A stretch of DNA of 64,000 bases, taken from NCBI GenBank assembly GCA_018402565.1, contig JAGYIQ010000004.1, forward strand, positions 637,019 through 701,018, given 5' to 3'. Below the pieces are notes generated by a model that ran no database searches, had not been told where the DNA came from, and worked only from the letters and a program-made list of their open reading frames with translations. Every line of letters begins with the position of its first letter. Within the stretch, counting starts at the first letter, position 1. A program made the position numbers and the translations under genes. Positions 37,681 to 46,317 of this stretch are shown here, in pieces. This DNA is from Pirellulaceae bacterium. GTDB lineage: Bacteria; Planctomycetota; Planctomycetia; Pirellulales; Pirellulaceae.

Positions 37681-40218
37681 TTGGTACAAACGAGAGATCT
37701 GTTTGAAAACTTGACGGTTCCGCCCGATGCCTACAACGAGATGTTCGCTCGGGATGGACAAGTGCGGGCCAATTGGTTGGCCCTCCAGACCGAACTCAAT
37801 CGAGTGGGTCCGCTTGAGCTGAATCGCCGCATGCAGCAGGCGGCCGACCAAATCGCCAACCATGGCGTGACGTTCAATCCCTACGACTTGTCGGAGGGCG
37901 CTTCGCGGCCGTGGAGTTTTGACGCGATTCCCGTCCTTTACACGGCCGAATCGTGGCAACAGGTCGCCGTCGGACTGGAGCAGCGGGCTCGGCTGATGGA
38001 CCTGATCCTGCAGGATCTGTGGGGACCGCAAAACTTGCTGCGGGAAGGCGTCTTGCCACCCTATTTTCTTTTCGGGCATCCTGCCTACCAGCCGTCTTAT
38101 CACGGACTCACCAAGCTCGGACACCATCATCTGTTCCTCTACGCAGCGGATCTGACCCGCGACGCGCAGGGAAAACACTGGGTCACAGGAGATCGTACCC
38201 GCGCTCCATTCGGCCTGGGTTATGTGCTGGAAAATCGCTTGATCGCCGCCAACTTGATGCTGGATGCCTTCCAAGCTTGCCGGGTACAACGCTTGGCCAA
38301 GTTTTTTCAATCGTTGCACTCGACGTTACTCGGCCTGGCTCCCACCAACGAGGCGAACCCTCACATTGCCGTCTGGACCAAAGGCCCCGGCAGCCGCTCG
38401 TTTTTTGAAGACGCCTATCTGGCTCGCTACTTGGGCTACACGTTGGTACAGGCCGACGACTTGGCGGTTCGCAAAAATCAACTGCTCCTCAAAACGCTCG
38501 GCGGCCTTGTGCCGATCCATGTGTTGTGGCGCCGCGTGAACGACGAACACAGCGATCCCGTGGAGTTGAGCTCTCAGTCGGCCGGGGGTGTCGCCGGTCT
38601 GTTGGAGGTCATGCGTAGTGGCAATGTAGTGGTCATCAACAGCCCAGGTAGTCGCTTGGTAGAATCGCCACTCCTGAGCGTCTACTTGGAAAAAATAGCA
38701 CAATTCTTTGAATTAGGTGACCTGCAACTTCCCACCATTCCCACTTGGTGGTTCGGGGATCGACCGACCGCCAAATGGTTGCAAATGCGACTGGATCATA
38801 TCATGATTCGGCCGGCCTTCCGTATGGACAATCAGCGCCCGATTTATCCGGCCGAATTATCGACGGCAGATAAGCAGTCGTTACTGCAACGCGTCTTGGC
38901 CACTCCTGAGGCGTTTGTCGCCCAGCCGATCGTGGAACGTTCGACGACACCGGTCTGGTATGCCGACCAAGTCCAGCAGTGGCCGTTGGCGCTGCGGGGG
39001 TTTGTCCTGGCGGGTCAGCAGGGGTTCGAGACGTTGCCCGGAGGTTTGGCTCGGGTGGCCTACCGGCCGCGGCTATTGGATCAATCGCCAACGAGTGGTG
39101 AAAAGAGTCAAGACGTCTGGATTCAAGGACACCAACTGGCGCCTGCCGCCAGCCTACTGCCGTCACTGACCGGCCCGATCGTGCTCAAACGCAGCGGTGC
39201 GGAACTTCCCAGTCGCGTGGCCGATTCTTTCTTCTGGCTGGGACGCAACATTGAACGGGCCGAAGCCGGTGCCCGCTTGCTGCGAGTCGCGCTGTTGCTG
39301 CTGCAAAACGAGCGAGAAGGGGTTTTGGATGGTTCGCGAGTCCTCCGAGCCATGGCGGAAAGCGGGCATCTCGAGCCCGATCTGATTCTACCGGGAATCC
39401 GTGAAACCCTGCCCGCCATGACACAGAGCCTGCCCAATAGTTTGTTCGAAAGCGAGCAACTGCCGCTGGGGTTTCGCAGCTCGCTTGATCACGTCATTCG
39501 ACTCAGCGCCGCGGTTCGCGATCGTCTCTCGGTCGACGCCTGGCGAATCCTGCATCGACTGGATCAACTCTGTCGACGCCCGGACGGTCCCTCGGCACCC
39601 GACGTGACCGACACCACGGAACTGTTGGATCGTGTGATCGGCATGATGGCGGCATTTGCTGGCTTGGTAGCCGAAAACACAACACGAACACTCGGATGGC
39701 GTTTCCTCGATATCGGTCGCAGAATCGAGAGGGCCATGCAGTCGGTCACCTGCTTGGATGTGATGTTTGGCACAACGACCGCTCAATCTGGCTTGGTGAT
39801 CGAGTCCGCTTTGCAGGTACTCGATAGCCTCATGACGTATCGCCTGCGTTATTTGACGCACTTCCACCCGACCGCCGCTTGTGATTTGTTGCTGCATGAC
39901 CAGTCCAATCCACGCTCGATCGCCTACCAATTGGACCTGATTGAACTGCATGTCAATCACTTGCCGAGCGATCCACAAACGCAGGAGATTCGCACCGATC
40001 AAAGACAAGCCGTTGCCATGAAACATGCGGTGCGAATGACTGACCCCGAACGACTGATGCAAACACGCGGCGAGCAACGGCCTGCGTTGCGTAAGTTGCT
40101 CCAAGGACTGGAGGGACAACTGACAGAACTATCGCAAACCATATCGGGAAGATACTTGGTTCATGCTCCCCTCCAGCGGCACTTGGGAAGCATTGATCAC
40201 ACGGCGAGAGCCGATTGA
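37681..40218 (+). CDS. circularly permuted ATP-grasp / alpha-E fusion protein
   Basis: 845 residues. A TTG start at 37681 is preceded by AAGG at eight bases; no ATG lies nearby. The first ~470 residues belong to the circularly permuted ATP-grasp family (DUF404/407: YNEMFARDGQVRANW, FDAIPVLY, HPAYQPSYHG, KTLGGLVPIHVLWRRVND); the last ~310 residues are the alpha-E domain (LPSRVADSFFWLGRNIERAE, DIGRRIERAMQS). These are often separate adjacent genes; here they are fused, as in some planctomycetes and proteobacteria. With the transglutaminase-like gene right behind, they form the known three-domain set predicted to make or cleave peptide-like amide bonds. Substrate unknown. Confidence 0.85.
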   Translation: MVQTRDLFENLTVPPDAYNEMFARDGQVRANWLALQTELNRVGPLELNRRMQQAADQIANHGVTFNPYDLSEGASRPWSFDAIPVLYTAESWQQVAVGLEQRARLMDLILQDLWGPQNLLREGVLPPYFLFGHPAYQPSYHGLTKLGHHHLFLYAADLTRDAQGKHWVTGDRTRAPFGLGYVLENRLIAANLMLDAFQACRVQRLAKFFQSLHSTLLGLAPTNEANPHIAVWTKGPGSRSFFEDAYLARYLGYTLVQADDLAVRKNQLLLKTLGGLVPIHVLWRRVNDEHSDPVELSSQSAGGVAGLLEVMRSGNVVVINSPGSRLVESPLLSVYLEKIAQFFELGDLQLPTIPTWWFGDRPTAKWLQMRLDHIMIRPAFRMDNQRPIYPAELSTADKQSLLQRVLATPEAFVAQPIVERSTTPVWYADQVQQWPLALRGFVLAGQQGFETLPGGLARVAYRPRLLDQSPTSGEKSQDVWIQGHQLAPAASLLPSLTGPIVLKRSGAELPSRVADSFFWLGRNIERAEAGARLLRVALLLLQNEREGVLDGSRVLRAMAESGHLEPDLILPGIRETLPAMTQSLPNSLFESEQLPLGFRSSLDHVIRLSAAVRDRLSVDAWRILHRLDQLCRRPDGPSAPDVTDTTELLDRVIGMMAAFAGLVAENTTRTLGWRFLDIGRRIERAMQSVTCLDVMFGTTTAQSGLVIESALQVLDSLMTYRLRYLTHFHPTAACDLLLHDQSNPRSIAYQLDLIELHVNHLPSDPQTQEIRTDQRQAVAMKHAVRMTDPERLMQTRGEQRPALRKLLQGLEGQLTELSQTISGRYLVHAPLQRHLGSIDHTARAD

Positions 40219-40238
40219 GGAAATCGAGTTACGCTGTT

Positions 40239-41132
40239 ATGAAATATCGAGTCGTCCATACCACAGCCTACCGTTATGAATCGTCCATCAGCGTCAGTCA
40301 CAATCGAGTGATCCTGACCCCGCGCAACTGCCATTGGGTCCGCTGCCTCTGGCATCGCCTCACGGTTCACCCCGCCCCGACTTGGTCCATCAAGCGTCAT
40401 GACGTGTTTGGCAATTTGGTCCATGTCTTTGGTATCGAAGAAGGTCATACCGAATTGTTGGTGACCGCCGCCAGCCAAGTCGAGGTACTGGGCCAATCCC
40501 TACCTTCTTTGCACGAATCCCCGCCATGGGAAACTTTGCAGTTCCATCCGGCAGGTCCCTTGGTGAAGCTGAACGAGGAAATGTTAGAAGTGGCCGGATT
40601 TCACTTCGCTTCGCCGCGGATTCCCTTGGTATCGACCTTCGCCGAATACGCTCGCACCAGCTTCCTGCCGCAACGCCCCGTCCTGGAGGCCGCTCTTGAA
40701 CTGACGCGCCGAATCCATCAAGACTTTACCTACGACCCCAAGTCGACCAACGTCAACACACCCATCGAGGAGGCTTTTGCCCTCCGCCGCGGAGTCTGCC
40801 AAGACTTTGCCCAGATCCTGATCGCTTGCTTGCGTTCGCTGGGCCTAGCCGCACGTTACATCAGTGGCTACCTGCGAACCCTGCCTCCCCCGGGCAAAGA
40901 ACGGCTCGTCGGTGCCGACCAATCCCATGCGTGGGCCTCGCTCTACGCCGGTCCAGAAATAGGCTGGGTCGATCTCGATCCCACCAACAACGATTGGTGC
41001 GACCACAACCATGTCCCCATCGCCTGGGGTAGGGACTACACAGACATTGTCCCCTTCCGAGGAGTATTCCTGGGCGACGGCCGCAATCAACTCAAAGTCT
41101 CCGTGGATGTCTGCCCCGTGGAGAGCGATTAA
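40239..41132 (+). CDS. transglutaminase-like cysteine protease family protein
   Basis: 297 residues from ATG 40239, the family's usual start (MKYRVVHTTAYRY). An N-terminal beta domain precedes the transglutaminase core with RRGVCQDFAQI (catalytic Cys), SHAWASLY (His) and WVDLDPTNND (Asp). It begins 20 bases after the ATP-grasp/alpha-E gene and belongs functionally with it. Confidence 0.9.
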   Translation: MKYRVVHTTAYRYESSISVSHNRVILTPRNCHWVRCLWHRLTVHPAPTWSIKRHDVFGNLVHVFGIEEGHTELLVTAASQVEVLGQSLPSLHESPPWETLQFHPAGPLVKLNEEMLEVAGFHFASPRIPLVSTFAEYARTSFLPQRPVLEAALELTRRIHQDFTYDPKSTNVNTPIEEAFALRRGVCQDFAQILIACLRSLGLAARYISGYLRTLPPPGKERLVGADQSHAWASLYAGPEIGWVDLDPTNNDWCDHNHVPIAWGRDYTDIVPFRGVFLGDGRNQLKVSVDVCPVESD

Positions 41133-41206
41133 AAAACCAGCAGAGCATTTCCGTTCACCCACACTGCGAATAAACTGGAGCGGAAGCCCCTGACGCGAAT
41201 CGTGGC

Positions 41207-41308
41207 CAGTGACACAGGTTTGCCAGTGAAATTGGTCTGCCAGTGACACAGGTTTACCAGTGACACAGGTCTGCCAGTGACATTGGGCTGCCTGTGAAAT
41301 TGGGCTGC
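41207..41308 (+). repeat. 18-19 bp tandem repeats upstream of the glycosidase gene
   Basis: Variants of TGCCAGTGACACAGGTT follow one another five to six times, with alternation between CAGTGACA and CAGTGAAAT forms. The array fills most of the 222-base gap and lies 47 bases before the glycosidase start. Confidence 0.8.
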
Positions 41309-41354
41309 TGCCCCCATTCGTCGGCAAATACCCGTTTGTAGCGAGAATCGACTG

Positions 41355-43919
41355 ATGCTTTACCGAACCTACCTCCTGTGTTGCCTCGCTGTACTGCTGC
41401 AACTGCCAACCTCTGTCACAGCTCAGGTTTTGGACAAACAGACTCTGCTGCAGCGGGAAACCTTCTGGGACAACCGAGACTTCGATTGGTACGCCGAGCA
41501 AATCCCCTTCTTCGATTGCCCCGATCCCGACATCACCACCACTTACTACTATCGCTGGGACCTGCTCACTAAGCACCTCACCTACGGGTCCCCCAACAGT
41601 GGGTATTCGTTCACCGAGTTCATCGATCGGCCCTTCTGGTCCGGCGCTTACGGGGCGATCAGCTGCCCGGCCGGTTTCCAACTCTACGAAGCCCGTTGGC
41701 TCCGCTCGCCACGTATCGCCAACGATTACTCGAAGTACTGGTTCCGCACCCCGGGCGCCCAGCCCCGGAACTACTCGACCTGGTTGGCGGATTCCGCCTG
41801 GGAGATCGATAAAGTCCACCCCAATCGAGAGTTGCTGATCGATCTGCTGCCGGACCTGATCCGCAACTACCAGGCCTGGGAACAACGCCATTTTGTCCCC
41901 GAAGTCGGTCTGTTTTGGCAGACTGGACACGACGACGGCATGGAGTTCAATATCAACAGCCGACAAACTCAAGATATTTTGCGCGGGGCCCCCAGCTACC
42001 GGCCCTCGTTCAATGCCTACATGTGGGCCGATGCCCAGGCCATTGCTCGAATCGCCACGTTGGCCAATCAGGAGGACTTGGCCGAGACTTATCGGCAGAA
42101 AGCCGACAGTCTGCGGCAGGCTATGCTGGAGCGGATGTGGGACCCGCGGCGTCAGTTTTTCTTCCCGATCCTGAAGAACGACGAGGAGCGAGACGGACAT
42201 CAGCTGAAGGCCTTGACCCGCACCTACGAAAGTGGCCAATTTGCAGGGAGTCCGTATGGTCGCGAATTGATCGGCTACGTGCCGTGGCAATTCAATCTGT
42301 TGGCCGACGAAGCTCCTTATGATCAAGCTTGGAAAAAGTTGATGGATCGCGATGGCTTCTATGCCGACTTCGGGCCATCGACGGTCGAACGCAACGATCC
42401 GATGTTCTTGTTGCAGAACTCGTGCTGTTGGTGGAGCGGCCAATCGTGGCCGTATGCAACCACCCAAACACTCAAGGGCTTGGCCAACTTCTTGCAAGCC
42501 GACGGCCAAACCCTCACCTCCGACGATTATGTGCAGATGCTGGGCATCTATGCTCGCTCGCATCGCAAGGACGGTCGGCCTTACTTGGCCGAGGCCCTGC
42601 ATCCGGATACGGGTTCGTTCGAGGGACACGACGGCTACAATCACTCCGAACACTATCTGCACTCGGGCTTCTGCGACTTAGTGATTACTGGGCTGGTCGG
42701 TTTGATCCCGCGGGACGACGACACGTTGCAGTTGCATCCCCTCGCCCCAGCCGATTGGGACTACTTCGCTCTGGACGATGTTCCCTACCGTGGTTACTCG
42801 CTGAGTGTCGTCTGGGACAAGTCGGGCCAACGTTATGGCTTGGGATCCGGCTTTCACATTCTGGTAGATGGAGAGACGATCTACACCGGCGATACGCTGT
42901 TCCCGGTGGTGTTGGCCGGTGCTTTGCCGCTGCGTGACGCCGCGCCGTCCCCTGCGCCGACTAACGTCGTGGATGTCAATTTTGCAGTCAACAACGACGG
43001 GCACTACTACCCACGGATGAGTGCCTCGTTCACCGCGCCCGGCACTTCACTCTCGAAGTTGCAGGACGGCAATTACTGGTACTTGCTGCATCCACCGAAT
43101 CGTTGGACCAGCGCTGATTCGCCCAACGCATCCGATTGGATTGAACTCGATTTGGGCGTACCCCGAGAGGTTCACACCGTGAAGCTGTACGTTTTGGACG
43201 ACACCCAGATCGCGGACTCGTCGATTCGGGCCCCCGAGCGAATCGTGTTGGAGTCTTGGGACGGCGCTGCCTGGCAGCCGCTCGACATGCCAACCGAGCA
43301 GCCCGCCCCGGAGGGTGGACGTCCGTATGTTCTGCGGCTGGAGTCGATAACGGTGCAACGTCTGCGGGCGACCTTGCAACACGCTGGGGGCTTTCGTTCG
43401 GGTCTAACGGAGATCGAAGTTTGGGGCCCCGCCCAATTGCCCCTGGCGACGGTTCCACCGCCCGCCGGCAACTTGGCCTACAACGACGGCAGCCAAGCTT
43501 TCCCGCAGGCGACCGCCAGTCATCATGACCGTTTTGGGGGCGTGCCCCGTTCGGCCATCGACGGCATCACAAATTTTTCGCCGACACCGACCAATCGCTG
43601 GACCAGCTACGAGTCCCAGACGAAGAGTGATTGGCTGCAGATCGATTTTGGGAACCCGACGGAGTTCCGGCGGGTTGAGTTGGGGATTTACGACGATCGG
43701 GGTGGTGTCCAGCCGCCGGAGAAGTTCGAAATCCAGTACTGGGATGGGCAGGATTGGGCAGCGGTCGAAGACGTGCGACTCAGCTCGGAGCAACCCCTCG
43801 GTAGCCAGTGGAACTCGGCGGCCTTCCGCCCCGTCACCAGCCGCAAAGTCCGTATCCTGTTTACCCACCGCGGCGACGCCCGCAGCGGGGTGACCGAGGT
43901 GATGGTTTGGAACGAGTGA
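41355..43919 (+). CDS. secreted glycoside hydrolase (GH63/MGH1-like) with two discoidin domains
   Basis: 854 residues. Signal peptide at residues 1-23 (LLCCLAVLLQLPTSVTA). Residues ~25-520 form an (alpha/alpha)6-barrel-type glycosidase with phrases of the trehalase/mannosylglycerate hydrolase group (YYRWDLLTKHL, GHDDGMEFN, NAYMWADAQAIARIA, LLQNSCCWWSGQSWPYATTQT). Then two F5/8 type C-like modules at ~540-700 and ~705-854 (PPNRWTSADSPNASDWIELDLG; PTNRWTSYESQTKSDWLQIDFG), which commonly bind sugars on polymers. The exact substrate is not deducible; planctomycetes use such enzymes on complex polysaccharides. Confidence 0.82.
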   Translation: MLYRTYLLCCLAVLLQLPTSVTAQVLDKQTLLQRETFWDNRDFDWYAEQIPFFDCPDPDITTTYYYRWDLLTKHLTYGSPNSGYSFTEFIDRPFWSGAYGAISCPAGFQLYEARWLRSPRIANDYSKYWFRTPGAQPRNYSTWLADSAWEIDKVHPNRELLIDLLPDLIRNYQAWEQRHFVPEVGLFWQTGHDDGMEFNINSRQTQDILRGAPSYRPSFNAYMWADAQAIARIATLANQEDLAETYRQKADSLRQAMLERMWDPRRQFFFPILKNDEERDGHQLKALTRTYESGQFAGSPYGRELIGYVPWQFNLLADEAPYDQAWKKLMDRDGFYADFGPSTVERNDPMFLLQNSCCWWSGQSWPYATTQTLKGLANFLQADGQTLTSDDYVQMLGIYARSHRKDGRPYLAEALHPDTGSFEGHDGYNHSEHYLHSGFCDLVITGLVGLIPRDDDTLQLHPLAPADWDYFALDDVPYRGYSLSVVWDKSGQRYGLGSGFHILVDGETIYTGDTLFPVVLAGALPLRDAAPSPAPTNVVDVNFAVNNDGHYYPRMSASFTAPGTSLSKLQDGNYWYLLHPPNRWTSADSPNASDWIELDLGVPREVHTVKLYVLDDTQIADSSIRAPERIVLESWDGAAWQPLDMPTEQPAPEGGRPYVLRLESITVQRLRATLQHAGGFRSGLTEIEVWGPAQLPLATVPPPAGNLAYNDGSQAFPQATASHHDRFGGVPRSAIDGITNFSPTPTNRWTSYESQTKSDWLQIDFGNPTEFRRVELGIYDDRGGVQPPEKFEIQYWDGQDWAAVEDVRLSSEQPLGSQWNSAAFRPVTSRKVRILFTHRGDARSGVTEVMVWNE

Positions 43920-44094
43920 CGGAAACCCGGGTAGCCAACCTAACCTTTCGCGACTTCCGATTTTGATGGCGTCCAGTGCTTCTGAATCCCGCAGCACACG
44001 AAAAGCTTGGCAATTGGGAAGAGTTTGCTAAGATTGTAGTTGCACGGGCTACTATGGAGCAGAGCGGATCCGCAAGATGGTACGATGAGGCGTT

Positions 44095-44742
44095 ATGGGA
44101 ATTTCTTATCCGGAAACAATGCAAGATCGGTTGGCAGATTTGGGTAACATCCCGTTGGATCGGATCCGCATGAATCCCCCGCCCGGCCAGGCGACCACTG
44201 TGGATTGGCTTTTGGTCCGAGAAGACCGTACCGGTCTGTGCGAATTGATTGACGGTACCCTGGTGGAGAAACCGATGGGCTGGTTGGAATCCTTGCTTGG
44301 GGCGGTGCTTGTCCGCTGGATGGGGTCGTTCGTGACCTCAAGGAATTTAGGGATTGTGACTGGGGCTGATGGATTTACCGAGTTGTACCCTGAAACGGTG
44401 CGTGCCCCCGACGTGGCGTTTGTTGCTTGGAGCCGATTGCCAAACGGAAAGCTACCGGTCGCACCCTTGCCTAAATTGGTGCCCAATTTCGTAATTGAGA
44501 TCTTGAGCCAGGGAAATACCTACAGTGAAATGTCGCGAAAAAGACGCGAGTATTTTCAGGCGGGCGTGCAACTCGTCTGGATCGTTGACCATCGACTGAG
44601 GACGATTACAGCGTATTCTGCTCCAAACCAATTTCGCGTTTTTTCGGCAGGTGATACCATCAGTGCTGCCCCTGTCCTCCCGGACTGGCTGTTCAACACG
44701 GCAGAATTATTCGAGGTTCTCGATCAGCAGCCACCCAGCTAA
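44095..44742 (+). CDS. Uma2/DUF820 family nuclease-like protein
   Basis: 215 residues; AGG lies five bases before the ATG. The PD-(D/E)xK-like core of the family is visible: ELIDGTLVEKPMG, APDVAFVAW with the Asp, NFVIEILSQGN with the Glu, and KRREYFQAGVQLVWIVD. These proteins are abundant in cyanobacteria and planctomycetes; a nuclease activity is predicted but the role is unknown. A small out-of-frame start upstream (43976) is not supported. Confidence 0.85.
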   Translation: MGISYPETMQDRLADLGNIPLDRIRMNPPPGQATTVDWLLVREDRTGLCELIDGTLVEKPMGWLESLLGAVLVRWMGSFVTSRNLGIVTGADGFTELYPETVRAPDVAFVAWSRLPNGKLPVAPLPKLVPNFVIEILSQGNTYSEMSRKRREYFQAGVQLVWIVDHRLRTITAYSAPNQFRVFSAGDTISAAPVLPDWLFNTAELFEVLDQQPPS

Positions 44743-44807
44743 AGACAGGCGTCACATTGTAGAGCGATTTCTTCGCAGTTTGTCACCCATTCTGATATCG
44801 TCGCCAT

Positions 44808-46289
44808 ATGCCACAAACGCTTGATGTCCTGGTGATTGGCAGTGGAATTTTGTCAGCGACGGTCGCAGTCATGCTAAAGCAAGTTGATCCGACACTGCAA
44901 CTGCAGCTGGTCGAAGCAGCGACGGAATTGGCTTGTGAGGCCTCCGATTCCGTGAACAATGCCGGGACCGGCCACGCAGGGCTTTGTGAATTAAGCTATA
45001 CGCCGCAGCGATCAGCCGACGGACGTGTACCTGTTGAGCGAGCCATTCAAATTTTTGAGCAATTTGAATATTCCAAACAATTCTGGTGCGAATTGGTCGT
45101 CCAAGGAGTTTTGGGTGATCCACGTGAGTTCGTTCACCCCGTTCCCCATATGTGCTTTTTGACAGGTCAGGACGGCGTATCTTTCCTGCGGGCTCGGCAT
45201 GAAGCGATGATCGAGCATCATTTTTTCTCAAGCATGCAATGGACGGCAGATCCAATCACTATCCAGTCGTGGGCTCCTCTGGTAATAGAGGGAAGAGCCG
45301 AGGAACCGATAGGCATGACTCGCGGGTGGGGCACGGAAATCAATTACGGCCAACTGGCCAAACAAATGTGTCATTGGCTATCCCAACAAGATGGATGTGG
45401 CTTAATGCTCGGCTGGCGAGTCGGTCGACTACGGCGAGTTTCACAGGGATGGGAAGCCGAACTACGCTGTATTGTCTCAGGAGAGACGCGCCGCTGTGTG
45501 GCACAGCGTGTTTTCGTTGGCGCGGGTGGTGGCAGCTTGCCACTCCTCCAAGCCACTGGACTTCCGGAATTTCGCGGGCTGGCCGGCTTTCCCATCGCGG
45601 GGCAATGGCTGGTGTGTGACGCGCCTGATCTCACCTCTCGGCACCACACCAAAGTCTACGGGGCTACGCCGATTTCGGCGCCCAGTCTGGGAGCCGGACA
45701 CTTGGACAGTCGTCGATTAAATGGAAGTCCGCAACTGATGTTCGGTCCCTTTGCTTCCTGGACCACGCGTTTTCTCAAGCAAACCGGCCACTGGAGTGAC
45801 TTGCCTCGTTCATTGCGCCTCAACAACTTGGCGGCCCTGCTGCGAGCTGGAATCCACAACCGTGACTTGGTTAGTTACCTGATCGCTCAGGCCCTGCAAA
45901 GTCACGAACAGCGTATGCAAGCACTGCGAGAGTTCTATCCCCGGGCACAAGCTGAGAACTGGCGTTTGGTAGACGCCGGCATCCGCGTGCAGACGATCAA
46001 GCGAACGGATGGTGGGACGATTTACTTTGGGACTGAAGTCGTCTCCAGTCACGATCGCTCACTGGCCGCTGTTCTCGGCGCGTCCCCTGGAGCTTCTGTT
46101 GCCGTCAGTATCGCCCAGGAAATCTTGCGACGGAATTGGTCTTACCTCCTCGCAGCAACCGCAGGTCAAAGGAACATGAAGCGTTTGCTTCCCACCTACG
46201 ATCAGGATTTAAAGTTGGTACAAAACCGGGATTTGTTCACCAGAGTCAATCGCGCATCCGCGGATGTTTTAGGGCTAACACCGCCTTGA
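44808..46289 (+). CDS. mqo: malate:quinone oxidoreductase
   Basis: 493 residues. FAD-binding GxGxxxA (VLVIGSGILSATVAVML), NNAGTGHAGLCELSYTP and EINYGQLAKQM are diagnostic for Mqo, the membrane-associated FAD enzyme that oxidises malate to oxaloacetate and reduces quinone; it would feed the quinol used by the alternative complex III encoded upstream. Monocistronic, convergent with the next gene. Confidence 0.94.
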   Translation: MPQTLDVLVIGSGILSATVAVMLKQVDPTLQLQLVEAATELACEASDSVNNAGTGHAGLCELSYTPQRSADGRVPVERAIQIFEQFEYSKQFWCELVVQGVLGDPREFVHPVPHMCFLTGQDGVSFLRARHEAMIEHHFFSSMQWTADPITIQSWAPLVIEGRAEEPIGMTRGWGTEINYGQLAKQMCHWLSQQDGCGLMLGWRVGRLRRVSQGWEAELRCIVSGETRRCVAQRVFVGAGGGSLPLLQATGLPEFRGLAGFPIAGQWLVCDAPDLTSRHHTKVYGATPISAPSLGAGHLDSRRLNGSPQLMFGPFASWTTRFLKQTGHWSDLPRSLRLNNLAALLRAGIHNRDLVSYLIAQALQSHEQRMQALREFYPRAQAENWRLVDAGIRVQTIKRTDGGTIYFGTEVVSSHDRSLAAVLGASPGASVAVSIAQEILRRNWSYLLAATAGQRNMKRLLPTYDQDLKLVQNRDLFTRVNRASADVLGLTPP

Positions 46290-46317
46290 AAATGCTTCCG
46301 AGACCAATCGAGCGTGC

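Noticed and set aside
40845..42662. 605-codon minus-strand frame
   Set aside because: Antisense to the transglutaminase-like and glycosidase genes, both with clear motifs.
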